From assembly GCF_025837155.1 (NCBI RefSeq), contig NZ_CP107549.1, forward strand, positions 1,674,001-1,738,000: a stretch of 64,000 nucleotides of DNA, given 5' to 3'. Source of the stretch: Pseudomonas sp. Z8(2022). GTDB lineage: Bacteria > Pseudomonadota > Gammaproteobacteria > Pseudomonadales > Pseudomonadaceae. Of the stretch, positions 37,553-46,659 are shown piece after piece; the stretch's first letter is position 1, and the number at the start of each line of letters is the position of its first letter. Under the pieces are notes generated by a model. That model saw only the letters and a program-made list of their open reading frames with translations, did no database searches and was not told where the DNA came from. Both the position numbers and the translations under genes were made by a program.

Positions 37553-38184
37553 AAACTACTGTGCTCGATCATGCTGCGTTGAAAACAGGCTGGAACGCCA
37601 GCCCGGTCAAATGCTCATTTACAACTTGTAAACTCCGCTTCTTCGCCTGCTTTCGCCTTGCCTGCTCTTCGCTCGCGACGTTTTCATGGCACCTGTCTAA
37701 ACGTGTGCTGATGTCCGCCGGTCTGGCACTGGGCCTGTTGGCCAGTGCGCATGCTGCCATCGACACCTTCGAGTTCGCCAACGAGGCTGAGCGCCAGCGT
37801 TACCGCAATCTGATCGAAGAGCTGCGCTGTCCGAAGTGTCAGAACCAGAATATCGCCGATTCCGATGCGCCGATCGCCATGGACCTGCGTGGCGAGATCT
37901 ATCGCATGCTGGAGGAGGGCAAGAGCAACGAGGAAATCATCGACTTCCTGGTTTCCCGCTACGGCGACTTCGTGCTCTACAAGCCACCGCTGACCAGCCG
38001 CACGCTGCTGCTCTGGTACGGCCCGGCCGGCCTGCTGCTGATAGGTTTCGGCGTGCTCGGGGTGATCGTCCTGCGCCGTCGCGGCCAGCAGAAGACACGC
38101 TCCGCCGCTGGCCTTTCCGCCGATGAGCAGGCGCGCCTCGCCGCGCTGCTCGCCCAAGCCTCTCAGGACAAGAAAGACCAATGA
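37549..38184 (+). CDS. ccmH: Cytochrome c maturation protein CcmH with extended N-terminus
   Basis: CcmH is the thiol protein that handles the apocytochrome heme motif. Its redox motif is [17 protein letters not shown], followed by a single membrane helix near the C-terminus. With ATG 37549, coupled to ccmG by ATGA, it has 211 residues. The usual size is about 155. The extra 50 residues or so come from repeat-like DNA between codon 2 and the [19 protein letters not shown] signal core. The only later in-frame starts (GTG 37705, ATG 37711) lack a ribosome site and the basic residues of a signal peptide. Confidence 0.9.
   Translation: MKTTVLDHAALKTGWNASPVKCSFTTCKLRFFACFRLACSSLATFSWHLSKRVLMSAGLALGLLASAHAAIDTFEFANEAERQRYRNLIEELRCPKCQNQNIADSDAPIAMDLRGEIYRMLEEGKSNEEIIDFLVSRYGDFVLYKPPLTSRTLLLWYGPAGLLLIGFGVLGVIVLRRRGQQKTRSAAGLSADEQARLAALLAQASQDKKDQ
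37555..37700. repeat. Palindrome-bearing repeat-like insert inside ccmH
   Basis: About 146 bp with no counterpart in usual ccmH genes. It contains GGCTGG-AACG-CCAGCC (37588-37603), the perfect palindrome TTTACAACTTGTAAA (37618-37632), and a run of CGCCTGC/TTCGC-type words. It resembles short dispersed repeats of pseudomonads, but only one copy is present here, so repeat status is inferred. The edges are approximate. The reading frame stays open through it. Confidence 0.6.
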
Positions 38185-39392
38185 TCGATTTCTGGTTGCC
38201 CGCCGGGCTGCTGTTGCTGACCGCCCTGGCGTTTCTGCTGATTCCGGTTTTGCGCATTCGCAAGCTGCAGGCCGAAGAAGACCGTACCGCCCTCAACGTC
38301 ACTCTCTATCAGGAGCGCCTGCAGGAGCTGGAAAACCAGCGTCAGGCCGGCGTGCTCGATGATGCGCAGCTGGAGGCCGGTCGTGCCGAAGCGGCGCGCG
38401 AGCTGCTCGCCGATACCGAGGGCGTGCAGCGTCGCAGTGGCGTGCTCGGCGGCAAGATCCCGCTGGTTTCGGCGTTGCTGGTGCCGGTGCTCGGTGTAGC
38501 CCTGTACCTGCACTGGGGCGCGCTCGACGAGCTCGAGCAGAGCCGTCAGCTGGCCGCCATGCAGCCGCAGAGCATCGAGGAGATGACCGCGCGCCTGGAG
38601 CAGACCGTCAAGCAGCAGCCGGACTCCGCCGAAGGCTGGTATTTCCTCGGACGTACCTATATGGCGCAGGAGCGTGCCGGCGATGCCGCCAAGGCCTTCG
38701 AGCGCGCGGTGGAGATCGCCGGGCGTGCCCCGGAACTGCTCGGCCAGTGGGCGCAGGCGCTGTATTTCGCCGAGGGCAAGCAGTGGAACGAGCAACTGCA
38801 GGGGCTCACCGACGAGGCGCTGCAGGCCGATCCGGAAGAGGTCACCAGCCTTGGGCTGCTCGGCATCGCGGCTTATGAAAGTCAGCGCTATGCTGATGCA
38901 GTGCGCTACTGGGAGCGCCTGGTTGCCGTACTGCCGGAGCAGGACCCGTCTCGCGTGGCCATCGCCGGTGGTATCGAGCGCGCCCGGCAGCAGATGAGTG
39001 AAGGCGAGCAGCCCGGTGCTGCCGCCGGGCCGGCCGCCAAGGTGCATGCTCTGGAGGTCAGCGTGTCGCTGGCGCCCGAAGTGCAGCAGAACGTGCAGCC
39101 GGACGATGCCGTATTCGTCTTCGCCCGCGCACTCAGCGGCCCACCAATGCCGCTGGCAGTCAAACGCCTGAAGGTTTCCGACCTGCCGGTTCAGATCAGC
39201 CTCTCCGATGTGGACGCGATGATGCCCGAACTGAAGATTTCCCGATTCGACCAGGTACAGTTGGTGGCCCGTGTGTCCCGTGCCGGCAACGCCACACAGG
39301 GCGAGTGGACCGGCCAGACCGGGCCGGTTTCCAACACCGCTCGTGACGTGCAGACGCTGCTGATCGACAGCCGCGACGGGCAGGCCCAATGA
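38181..39392 (+). CDS. ccmI: Cytochrome c maturation TPR protein CcmI
   Basis: CcmI holds the C-terminal tail of apocytochrome c for the heme lyase. The 403-residue protein has two membrane helices at its N-terminus (about residues 3-22 and 93-113) and a periplasmic TPR domain ([34 protein letters not shown]). A C-terminal beta domain follows. It overlaps ccmH by four bases and the next gene by four. Confidence 0.94.
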   Translation: MIDFWLPAGLLLLTALAFLLIPVLRIRKLQAEEDRTALNVTLYQERLQELENQRQAGVLDDAQLEAGRAEAARELLADTEGVQRRSGVLGGKIPLVSALLVPVLGVALYLHWGALDELEQSRQLAAMQPQSIEEMTARLEQTVKQQPDSAEGWYFLGRTYMAQERAGDAAKAFERAVEIAGRAPELLGQWAQALYFAEGKQWNEQLQGLTDEALQADPEEVTSLGLLGIAAYESQRYADAVRYWERLVAVLPEQDPSRVAIAGGIERARQQMSEGEQPGAAAGPAAKVHALEVSVSLAPEVQQNVQPDDAVFVFARALSGPPMPLAVKRLKVSDLPVQISLSDVDAMMPELKISRFDQVQLVARVSRAGNATQGEWTGQTGPVSNTARDVQTLLIDSRDGQAQ

Positions 39393-39718
39393 AGCGCCTG
39401 GCGCTGGCCTGCGCCATCGGGCTGAGTCTGACTGGCTGCGTACTGCAGCAACCGACACCGCCGGCTGGCGATCCGCCGCCAGTGCAGCAGCAGCCATCGC
39501 ACCCGCGCTACGCGCCGCCGCCAGGGGTGAAAAGCCACTGGAACCCGGCGCTGGGCGTCTACGTGGTCGAGGGCGCGCGAGATCTCTACTACCGCGAGCG
39601 TATCTTCTACCGCTGGGACGGTGGCTGGAGCTGGTCGCCGCAGGCCGGTGGTCCGTGGAAGGACACCGACAGCTCGGGGATTCCACCGGGGCTGTTTCGT
39701 CAGTATCAGAATCGTTGA
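39389..39718 (+). CDS. Small lipoprotein of unknown function after ccmI
   Basis: The 109-residue product has a lipoprotein signal with lipobox LTGC (Cys near residue 17). A Pro/Gln-rich linker and a compact aromatic domain follow ([38 protein letters not shown]). No function is recognised. The overlap with ccmI and the terminator right after it show it to be the last gene of the ccm operon. Confidence 0.8.
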   Translation: MKRLALACAIGLSLTGCVLQQPTPPAGDPPPVQQQPSHPRYAPPPGVKSHWNPALGVYVVEGARDLYYRERIFYRWDGGWSWSPQAGGPWKDTDSSGIPPGLFRQYQNR

Positions 39719-39778
39719 AATGACCCGGTGCCGACAGCATCAGCTGCTGCGCGCCGGTTACCTGACACCGCATACGAG

Positions 39779-39806
39779 AACGGCGCCCGAAGGCGCCGTT
39801 TTCTTT
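39779..39806 (+). terminator. Terminator of the ccm operon
   Basis: AACGGCGCC, CGAA tetraloop, GGCGCCGTT (39779-39800), then TTCTTT. It is a strong nine-bp hairpin ending the rightward transcript, before the convergent DASS transporter gene. Confidence 0.92.
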
Positions 39807-39822
39807 GCTTGGTGAACAGTGC

Positions 39823-41280
39823 TCAGTGAGCCCAGATCCTGCCGACCAGGAGGTAGCAGATCAGGGTCACCAGCACCACGCCGAACAGGTTGAGGGCGAA
39901 GCCTGCCTTGATCATCGACTGTATCTTCATATGCCCGGTGCCGAACACGATGGCGTTGGGTGGTGTCGCCACCGGCATCATGAACGCGCAGCTGGCAGCG
40001 ATGGCGGCGGGGATCGCCAGCAGTTCGGCCGGCATGCCCTGCGACACGGCCAGTGCACCCAGCAGTGGCAGGAAGGCGGCGGCAGTGGCGGTATTGGAGG
40101 TGACCTCGGTAAGGAAGATGATCACCAGCACCACCACGCCGATCATTGCAATCACCGGCAGTGCGCCCAGTGCGCCGAGGCTCTGGGCGATCCACTCGGC
40201 CAGGCCGGTGCTGCGGATCACGCCAGCCAGCGACAGACCACCACCGAACAGCAGCAGCACGCCCCAGGGCAGTTTGCTGGCGCTTTCCCAGTCCATCAGG
40301 AACACGCGCTGCTTGCTGTCCACGGGGATGATGAACAGCGCCAGGGCGGCGGCGATGGCGATGCTGGTGTCGTTGACCCCCGGCAGCCAGCCGGCGATCA
40401 GCGGCTGAAACACCCATGCCAGTGCGGTAACCACGAATACCAGCGCCACCAGCTTCTCGCCGCGGCTCAGCGGGCCGAGCTCGGCCAGTTCACTGCGAAT
40501 CAGCTGCGTGCTGTCATGCCCGGCCAGGTTGAAGCCACCGCGGGTCAGCCACCACCAGGTGAAGGCCAGCATGATTATGGCCACCGGCACGCCGAGCAGC
40601 ATCCACTGGCCGAAGCCGATCTGTACGTCGTAGTTGTCGGCGAGGAAGGCGGCCAACAGAGCGTTCGGCGGGGTGCCGATCAGCGTGGAGATACCGCCGA
40701 TGCTGGCCGCGTAGGCGATTGCCAGCAGCAGCGCGGTGGCGAAGCGCTCATGATCGGCTTTGCCTGTTTCCTTTCCTCCAGTGAGCATGCCGATCACCGA
40801 AAGACCGATGGGCAGCATCATGATGGTGGTGGCGGTATTGCTTACCCACATGCTGAGAAATGCAGTGGCAATCATGAAGCCAGCAATCTGCCTGCTCGGC
40901 TTGCTGCCCATGGCCAGCAACGTCATCAGAGCGATGCGCTTGTGCAGGTTCCAGCGCTCCATGGCCAGGCCAAGTACGAAACCACCAAGGAACAGGTAGA
41001 TGGTCGGGTTGGCGTAGGGCGCGGTCGCGGCGTTCAGACTGTCGATGTCCAGCGCCGGGATCAGCAGGATTGGCAGCAGCGAGGTGGCCGGAATCGGAAT
41101 GGCTTCGGTCGACCACCAGGTGGCCATCAGCAGAGTCAGCCCGATGGTGGCCCAGGCGGCACTGGACAGGCCGGCTGGTGGCTCGGTGAACAGACACTCG
41201 AGCAGTAGCAATGGGCCCAGGATCAGGCCAATCCAGGCGGCCTTGGCAGGCGCCGTGGATTCATTGGTGGTAACGGCCAT
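39823..41280 (-). CDS. DASS-family (SLC13) sodium:dicarboxylate-type transporter
   Basis: The 485-residue membrane protein has about 11-12 segments. It has the DASS signature in duplicate: WVSNTATTIMMLP and EVTSNTATAAAFLP, where the SNT motifs bind sodium and the carboxylate. GTPPNALL also fits the family. The substrate is probably a C4-dicarboxylate, citrate or related anion; sequence alone does not decide. It stands alone and is convergent with the ccm operon. Confidence 0.88.
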   Translation of the reverse strand: MAVTTNESTAPAKAAWIGLILGPLLLLECLFTEPPAGLSSAAWATIGLTLLMATWWSTEAIPIPATSLLPILLIPALDIDSLNAATAPYANPTIYLFLGGFVLGLAMERWNLHKRIALMTLLAMGSKPSRQIAGFMIATAFLSMWVSNTATTIMMLPIGLSVIGMLTGGKETGKADHERFATALLLAIAYAASIGGISTLIGTPPNALLAAFLADNYDVQIGFGQWMLLGVPVAIIMLAFTWWWLTRGGFNLAGHDSTQLIRSELAELGPLSRGEKLVALVFVVTALAWVFQPLIAGWLPGVNDTSIAIAAALALFIIPVDSKQRVFLMDWESASKLPWGVLLLFGGGLSLAGVIRSTGLAEWIAQSLGALGALPVIAMIGVVVLVIIFLTEVTSNTATAAAFLPLLGALAVSQGMPAELLAIPAAIAASCAFMMPVATPPNAIVFGTGHMKIQSMIKAGFALNLFGVVLVTLICYLLVGRIWAH

Positions 41281-41361
41281 GGCACGCTTCCTTCAGCTAA
41301 AAGTCGGGCTTTATTGCCCACTGGGCGACTTTATGACCACGCGCTGGCCGATCGGTTTTGC

Positions 41362-42228
41362 TCAGTCTATGTCAGGCGTGCTTTGCACCGACGATGACGG
41401 GTCGCCCTCCCTGCTGAACAACGGCCCGCCGCAGCGGCTGCAGAACGCCGCGCTGTACTCATGGTGGTTCTTCCGGCATTGCGGGCAGTCGTGCTCCATC
41501 GCCCCGTCCTGACGCATGGCGTTGGCCAGTTCAGCAGTGAAGATGCCGGTCGGTACGGCGATGATCGAGTAGCCGGTGATCATGATCAGCGTGGCCAGCA
41601 TCTGGCCGACGGGGGTTTGCGGGGTGATGTCGCCGAAGCCCACGGTCGTCAGGGTCACCACCGCCCAGTAGACGCTGGTGGGAATGCTGGTGAAGCCGTT
41701 GGACGGGCCTTCGATGACGTACATCAGCGCGCCATACACCGTGACCAGGGTCGAAACGCTGACCAGGAAGACCACGATCTTCTGCTTGCTGCCGCGCAAT
41801 GCCACGAGCAGGAAGTTGGCCTGGGTCAGGTACTGGCGCAGCTTGAGCACACGGAAGACACGGATCATGCGGATGACACGGACGATCATCAGGTACTGCG
41901 CATTGGCGAACAGCAGCGCCAGAATGGCCGGCAACACCGCCAGCAGATCCACCAGACCAAAGAAGCTGAAGGCATAGCGCATGGGTTTGGGCGAGCTGTA
42001 CAGGCGCAGGCCGTATTCGATGGCGAACAGCGCTGTAAAGCCCCACTCCAACGCGCTGAACAACCCGGCGTACCGGCTGTTGAAGTGTTCGACGCTGTCG
42101 AGCATCACCACCACCAGACTGGCGAGGATGGTCAGCAGTAACAGGTTGTCGAAGCGCTGAGCAGCAGGTGTGGAGGTTTCGAAGATGATGATATACAGGC
42201 GCTGGCGCCAGGTCTGGCCTTTTTCCAC
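41362..42228 (-). CDS. Voltage-gated-type potassium channel
   Basis: The 288-residue ion channel has a six-segment layout. An arginine-rich S4-like helix (RVIRMIRVFRVLKLRQYL, about residues 115-135) precedes the pore loop, whose selectivity filter TTVGFGD (about residues 194-200) marks potassium selectivity. The C-terminal tail has four Cys arranged as CPQCRKNHHEYSAAFCSRCG, a probable zinc ribbon. It is monocistronic, with 81 bases to the DASS gene start. Confidence 0.92.
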   Translation of the reverse strand: MEKGQTWRQRLYIIIFETSTPAAQRFDNLLLLTILASLVVVMLDSVEHFNSRYAGLFSALEWGFTALFAIEYGLRLYSSPKPMRYAFSFFGLVDLLAVLPAILALLFANAQYLMIVRVIRMIRVFRVLKLRQYLTQANFLLVALRGSKQKIVVFLVSVSTLVTVYGALMYVIEGPSNGFTSIPTSVYWAVVTLTTVGFGDITPQTPVGQMLATLIMITGYSIIAVPTGIFTAELANAMRQDGAMEHDCPQCRKNHHEYSAAFCSRCGGPLFSREGDPSSSVQSTPDID

Positions 42229-42304
42229 GGCGTAATTTTCCTCGTGATGCAGGGGGCAAGCCTAGGCAGGACAGCGCTGCGAGAGCAAGCCAGAGGTGCC
42301 GTCC

Positions 42305-42688
42305 TTACTGATCCCCCAGCGAGGACTCCTCACGAGGATCGGCAAGGATGAAGTGTTCCCCTGTCACTGCGGTGATCCGCGCGGTTCCCAGGTTGAGCAT
42401 CTGCCATTGCCACTGCCCGTAGCGGGTGCTGAGGGTGCCGTGCGCCTGGCAGGGACCGTGGAGGTACCAGTCGTGCTCCTGGCGCGAGGTAATGAGAATG
42501 GCGTGGCGCAGGAAGTCGGCGACCGTCTCCGGGCTGACCTTGAAGCTCGCACAGTGCTCGTGCCGCGGGCCGAGTCCGTCTTCGATTACCGCGATATCGC
42601 TGACCGGACCGATCAGGCTGGGAATCGTATCGGCGCTGGCAATGCTTGTCGCCAGCAGCAGGCCGAGGCCGAGCGTTTGTCTGTCCAT
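42305..42688 (-). CDS. Small exported protein of unknown function
   Basis: The 127-residue product has an N-terminal signal peptide (LGLGLLLATSIASA, cleavage near residue 19). The mature part has two cysteines (HCASFKV, HGPCQAHG) that could form a disulfide, and it ends in an acidic tail. The body reads like a small beta-rich periplasmic domain. I do not recognise the family. The start at 42688 follows GGATCAC in coding sense. Confidence 0.6.
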   Translation of the reverse strand: MDRQTLGLGLLLATSIASADTIPSLIGPVSDIAVIEDGLGPRHEHCASFKVSPETVADFLRHAILITSRQEHDWYLHGPCQAHGTLSTRYGQWQWQMLNLGTARITAVTGEHFILADPREESSLGDQ

Positions 42689-42913
42689 ATTGCGTGATCC
42701 TTCACTGGCTGGTGGTCATGTGCAGGTCACCAGCTTAGCGCACTGCCTGCGACTCAGTCGGGAACCCGTCGCCGTTTCGGTCGATGGCCAGGCAGTGCCT
42801 GGTAGAGCTGTCGTTCACGATCTCCCGGAGCGTGCAGGTGCAACTGGTGACGAAGACGGCATCTCCGGCCTTGCAGTGAACGGTTTCGCCGCTGAGCGCA
42901 GGGCATAGCGATC

Positions 42914-43939
42914 TCAAGTCGATGGCAGTTTCTCCAGAAAACGCATCAGCAGGCTTTCTTCTGCGCGCAGGCCCTTGCGCGGCGTTGCCAGGCGCAGGCC
43001 GGCCAGCTCGCCGGCAAGGAAGGCGTCGATCAGCGCCGGATGGATATAGCACTTGCGGCAGACCGCCGGGGTATTGCGCAACTGCTCGGCGACCTCCTTG
43101 ACCATGGCCACCACGTGTTTCCTGGCGGCGCTGTCCGGCTGCCACTCGAGCTCGCGCAGTACCGTCAGGGCCAGCGCGCTGCCGGCCCAGGTGCGGTAGT
43201 GCTTGGCGGTGAAGTCGGCGCCGGTGAGTTCACGCAGGTAGTCGTTGATGTCGGTGGAGGTCACCGCCCGGCGTTCGCCATGTTCGTCCAGATACTGGAA
43301 CAGATGTTGTCCGGGCAGTTCCAGGCAACGCCGGATGATGCGCGCCAGGCGCCGGTCGTTGACCTGCACTTCGTGTTCGATGCCGCTCTTGCCGCGGAAG
43401 TGAAAGCGAATGGTGCTGCCTTGCACCTCGACATGACGGTTGCGCAGGGTGGTCAGGCCATAGGAGCGATTTTCCCGCGCGTAGCGGGCGTTGCCGACCC
43501 GGATGAGAGTGTTGTCCAGCAGCATGATCACGGTTGCCAGCACTTTCTCGCGGCGGTGTTCGCGCAGATCGAGGTGCTGCTGTAGCGCCTCACGCAGCGC
43601 CGGCAGAGCCTTGCCGAATGCCAGCAGGCTGGCGTACTTGTCCGCATCCCTGATCTCGCGCCAGCGGGCGTGGTAGCGGTACTGCTTGCGCCCGCGGGCA
43701 TCGCGGCCGGTAGCCTGCAGATGGCCGTTGGCCAATGGGCAGATCCACACCTCGGTATAGGCCGGCGGTATGGCCAGTGCATCGATGCGGGCCACCTCCT
43801 GTTTGTCACGGATACGCTGACCCTGGCTGTCGAAATAGCAGAATCTGCCACGCAGCTTGCGGCGGCTGATGCCCGGCATGCTGTCGTCCACATAGCGCAG
43901 GTCGGGCGGTAGGGCGATGTCGCCAGGCACCGTGCTCAT
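42914..43939 (-). CDS. DNA topoisomerase IB, eukaryotic/poxvirus type
   Basis: The 341-residue enzyme relaxes supercoils through a 3'-phosphotyrosine. The poxvirus-type N-domain precedes the catalytic domain, with TIRFHFRGKSGIEHEV, then DFTAKHYRTWAGSALAL carrying an active-site Arg. The nucleophile Tyr (about residue 299) is in CRKCYIHPALIDAF. Such enzymes occur patchily in Pseudomonas and other bacteria. It ends 225 bases before the next gene; that gap contains a short open stretch I could not support as a gene. Confidence 0.92.
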   Translation of the reverse strand: MSTVPGDIALPPDLRYVDDSMPGISRRKLRGRFCYFDSQGQRIRDKQEVARIDALAIPPAYTEVWICPLANGHLQATGRDARGRKQYRYHARWREIRDADKYASLLAFGKALPALREALQQHLDLREHRREKVLATVIMLLDNTLIRVGNARYARENRSYGLTTLRNRHVEVQGSTIRFHFRGKSGIEHEVQVNDRRLARIIRRCLELPGQHLFQYLDEHGERRAVTSTDINDYLRELTGADFTAKHYRTWAGSALALTVLRELEWQPDSAARKHVVAMVKEVAEQLRNTPAVCRKCYIHPALIDAFLAGELAGLRLATPRKGLRAEESLLMRFLEKLPST

Positions 43940-44066
43940 CGCCAGGCATCCGCAAGAGAGGCACTGGCCGCAGGCGACAGTGGCGTGGCAGGACAGAAGA
44001 CGATGTGGGGCATTGGTATCGCTCGTCGTGGCTGATATCCATTAGCCCATCGAACGCAGCGGTAGT

Positions 44067-45020
44067 TCAGTCTTTGCGGGGGGAGCCGGGTGTCTGTCTG
44101 CGCTGCCGGGCGGCAGGCTGCGCGCAGTCCAGCACCGCCTGTTGCCAGCTGTGCGCGCCGGCTCTGACCAGCCAGCAGGCGAGGATGAAGGGCATGGTCA
44201 GGGCCGGCAGGCCCAGTGCGCTGAATCCGGGCTGCAGGAGCAGAGCGAGGAAAATGCCCAGGGCAGGTACCAGGGGGCAACGATGCACCTGGGCCAGGGC
44301 GATGGCGGCAAGGCTGGCGTTGTAGCCGTAGAGACCGGCCAGAGCGGCGTCGCTGGGCCAGCCATTGAGCATCGTCAGCGCCAGTCCGCCGCTGGAGCCG
44401 AGCAGCGCCCAGAGCGCCGCCCGGCCGTCAGCCAGGCGCAAGCCGATCAGCAGGCACAGGCCGGCCAGGGGGGAGTCGAGGAAGATGACCTGGCCGAGGC
44501 CGCGCAGCACGCCGAGCAGCAGCTCCGTGAAGTTCAGCGTTGCTGCAGCCTGGGCGGTGGGCGCCGCAGGCGGCAGATCCAGCCGGGCGAGCAGTGCCAG
44601 CAACAGCCAGCCAAGCAGCACGAAGGGAAAGGTGAACGCAGGCAACCAGCCATGCTGGCGCATGCGCCGCATCCAGGCCGCCAGAAGCAGGCTGGAAATG
44701 GCTGCACTGGCAATGATCAGCAGCGGCAGCAGCGGCGTCCATGGCAGCTTCAGGCTAAGGAGCAGGCCGAGCAGGATGCCGTTGTAGCCGTACAGGCCGA
44801 TGGCGATGTCCGCAGGCGGGTAACCACGGCGTTGCGCAACCAGGGTCGAGACCAGGCCGCCGAGCAGTGCGCCGGCCAGCAGGTCGGGCGCGCCGACAAG
44901 AATGGCGGTTAGCACCAGCAGGCCGCAGCCGGGGTGCTGTTGCAAAAATATCTGGGCGAAGCCGCAAAGCAGGGCGCGCAGGCTTTGCAGGGCAGGGTGG
45001 GTGGTTGCTAGTGAAGGCAT
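44067..45020 (-). CDS. Urea transporter (UT family)
   Basis: The 317-residue membrane channel of the UT family shows its internal duplication. The phrase GLYGYNGILLGLLL in the first half is echoed by GLYGYNASLAAIAL in the second. About ten membrane segments are visible. The start is ATG 45020 (PSLATTHPALQSL); a longer frame upstream lacks homology. No urease gene is here, but AllA in the window releases urea, so a link to purine breakdown is reasonable. Confidence 0.88.
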   Translation of the reverse strand: MPSLATTHPALQSLRALLCGFAQIFLQQHPGCGLLVLTAILVGAPDLLAGALLGGLVSTLVAQRRGYPPADIAIGLYGYNGILLGLLLSLKLPWTPLLPLLIIASAAISSLLLAAWMRRMRQHGWLPAFTFPFVLLGWLLLALLARLDLPPAAPTAQAAATLNFTELLLGVLRGLGQVIFLDSPLAGLCLLIGLRLADGRAALWALLGSSGGLALTMLNGWPSDAALAGLYGYNASLAAIALAQVHRCPLVPALGIFLALLLQPGFSALGLPALTMPFILACWLVRAGAHSWQQAVLDCAQPAARQRRQTPGSPRKD

Positions 45021-45184
45021 GATGTCGGTGCCAGGAGAACCCTCTCCCACCCGGCTCCTCGGTATTGGCATCCAGTGTCGCCCTACCTCCTGCATCCGCG
45101 CAGTCGTCTCCTATAGACGAGAGAGGGGGAGCCGTTCGGGTAAAGCCCAGCGGATTGGTGTGCGGGCCTGGTTTGATGTGGAGT

Positions 45185-45233
45185 CCGGATGAAATCCGGG
45201 AGACGGGGGAGGTCCCCCTCGGATTTCATCCGG
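45185..45233. repeat. Nested inverted repeat downstream of pyk
   Basis: The outer 14-bp perfect stem is CCGGATGAAATCCG (45185-45198) with its complement at 45220-45233. Inside it, GGGGGA-GG-TCCCCC (45205-45218) forms a second stem. It starts 10 bases past the pyk stop, so it may end the gcl-pyk transcript, although no T tract follows. The outer arm is a variant of the CCCGGATNNNATCCGGG-type repeat also seen at 49832 and 53402. The rest of the 45021-45243 gap shows nothing clear. Confidence 0.7.
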
Positions 45234-45243
45234 GCTACGGGTT

Positions 45244-46659
45244 TCAATGCAGCGTTTCGATTCTCAGGCTGTTGGTGCTGCCGGGCTGGCCGAAGGGTTC
45301 GCCGGCGGTGATCACCACGGTTTCACCGCGCTGGGCCATGCCCTGGGCCTGGGCGATTTCCAGTGCGGTGCTGGTGACTTCCTCGACCCTGCGCAGGCGC
45401 TCGTTGACCACCGAGTAGATACCCCAGGCCACGGTCAGGCGCCTTGCCGTGGTCAGGCTCGGCGTCAGGCTCAGGATCGGCGCTTTCGGACGCTCACGGG
45501 ATGCGCGCAGGCTGCTGGCGCCGGACTCCGTGTAGTTGACCAGTGCCGCCACCGGCAGGATCGAGCTGATACGGCGGATGGCGCAGCTGATGGCGTCGCT
45601 GGCAGTGGCCTCGGCCTGCGGGCGACCGACGTCGAGCTGGCTCTGGTAATCCGGGCCGTTTTCCACCTGGCGAATGATCTTGCTCATCATCTGCACGGTT
45701 TCCAGCGGGTAGTCACCGGAGGCGGTTTCAGCCGACAGCATTACCGCATCGGCACCTTCGGCCACGGCGTTGGCCACGTCGGTGACCTCGGCGCGGGTCG
45801 GTGCCGGGGAGAAACGCATGGATTCGAGCATCTGCGTGGCCACCACCACTGGGCGGCCCAGCTGGCGGCAGGTGCGCACGATGTCCTTCTGGATGCGCGG
45901 CACGTTCTCGGCCGGCACTTCCACGCCCAGGTCGCCACGCGCCACCATTATGGCGTCGCACAGCCTGGCGATTTCTTCCAGGTGGGTGACTGCCGAGGGC
46001 TTCTCGATCTTGGCCATGAGGAAGGCCTTGCCGCCGATCAGTTCGCGGGCCTCGACGATGTCTTCGGGGCGCTGGACGAACGACAGCGCCACCCAGTCGA
46101 CGCCCAGTTCCAGGCCGAAGGCCAGGTCGCGGCGATCCTTTTCGGTCAGCGGGGAGAGCTGCAGCACGGCTTCGGGTACGTTGACGCCCTTGCGGTCGGA
46201 CAGCTCGCCGCCGGCGATTACCTCGGTGATCACGGCGTCGGCCTGCTTGGCGGTCACCTTCAGGCGCAGGCGGCCGTCATCCAGCAGCAGGCTCATGCCC
46301 GGTTGCAGGGCCTCGATGATCTCGGGGTGGGGCAGGTTGACCCGGCTGGCATCACCGGGAGTGGTGTCCAGATCCAGACGCAGGCTCTGGCCGTTGACCA
46401 GTTGCACCTTGCCCTCTGCGAAGCGGCCGACGCGCAGCTTCGGCCCCTGCAGATCCATGAGGATGCCGATCGGCTGGTTCAGCTCGCGCTCCACCTCGCG
46501 CACCCACTGATAGCGCTGGGCATGGTCGGCGTGCTCGCCATGGCTGAAGTTGAGGCGGAACAGGTTGACCCCGGCTTCCACCAGCTGGCGGATGTGCGCG
46601 GCATCGCGGATCGCCGGCCCGAGGGTGGCGAGGATCTTCACTTTCTTGTCGGCGTTCAT
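45244..46659 (-). CDS. pyk: Pyruvate kinase
   Basis: Pyruvate kinase converts phosphoenolpyruvate and ADP to pyruvate and ATP. The 471-residue product has the N-terminal LATLGPA and FRLNFSHG motifs, the active-site region MAKIEKPSAV, and MVARGDLGVEVP, which binds Mg. The allosteric C-domain includes EGADAVMLSAETASGDYP. Its ATG overlaps the ttuD stop. As last gene of gcl-hyi-glxR-ttuD-pyk it takes glycerate-derived carbon to pyruvate. Confidence 0.95.
   Translation of the reverse strand: MNADKKVKILATLGPAIRDAAHIRQLVEAGVNLFRLNFSHGEHADHAQRYQWVREVERELNQPIGILMDLQGPKLRVGRFAEGKVQLVNGQSLRLDLDTTPGDASRVNLPHPEIIEALQPGMSLLLDDGRLRLKVTAKQADAVITEVIAGGELSDRKGVNVPEAVLQLSPLTEKDRRDLAFGLELGVDWVALSFVQRPEDIVEARELIGGKAFLMAKIEKPSAVTHLEEIARLCDAIMVARGDLGVEVPAENVPRIQKDIVRTCRQLGRPVVVATQMLESMRFSPAPTRAEVTDVANAVAEGADAVMLSAETASGDYPLETVQMMSKIIRQVENGPDYQSQLDVGRPQAEATASDAISCAIRRISSILPVAALVNYTESGASSLRASRERPKAPILSLTPSLTTARRLTVAWGIYSVVNERLRRVEEVTSTALEIAQAQGMAQRGETVVITAGEPFGQPGSTNSLRIETLH

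Noticed and set aside
37705..38184. Shorter ccmH starting at GTG 37705 or ATG 37711
   Set aside because: Neither has a ribosome site and both lose the Lys-Arg needed by the signal peptide; ATG 37549 is coupled to ccmG. The shorter form cannot be fully excluded.
39805..41208. 467-codon plus-strand open frame over the DASS transporter
   Set aside because: Gln/His/Gly-rich antisense translation; the minus-strand product is a clear transporter with duplicated SNT motifs.
42735..42913. Short minus-strand open stretch between topoisomerase IB and the small exported protein (HCKAGDAVFVTSCTCTLREIV region)
   Set aside because: It looks somewhat protein-like but has no ATG or GTG start outside the topoisomerase gene and no ribosome site. 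It may be a decayed gene remnant, but this cannot be supported.
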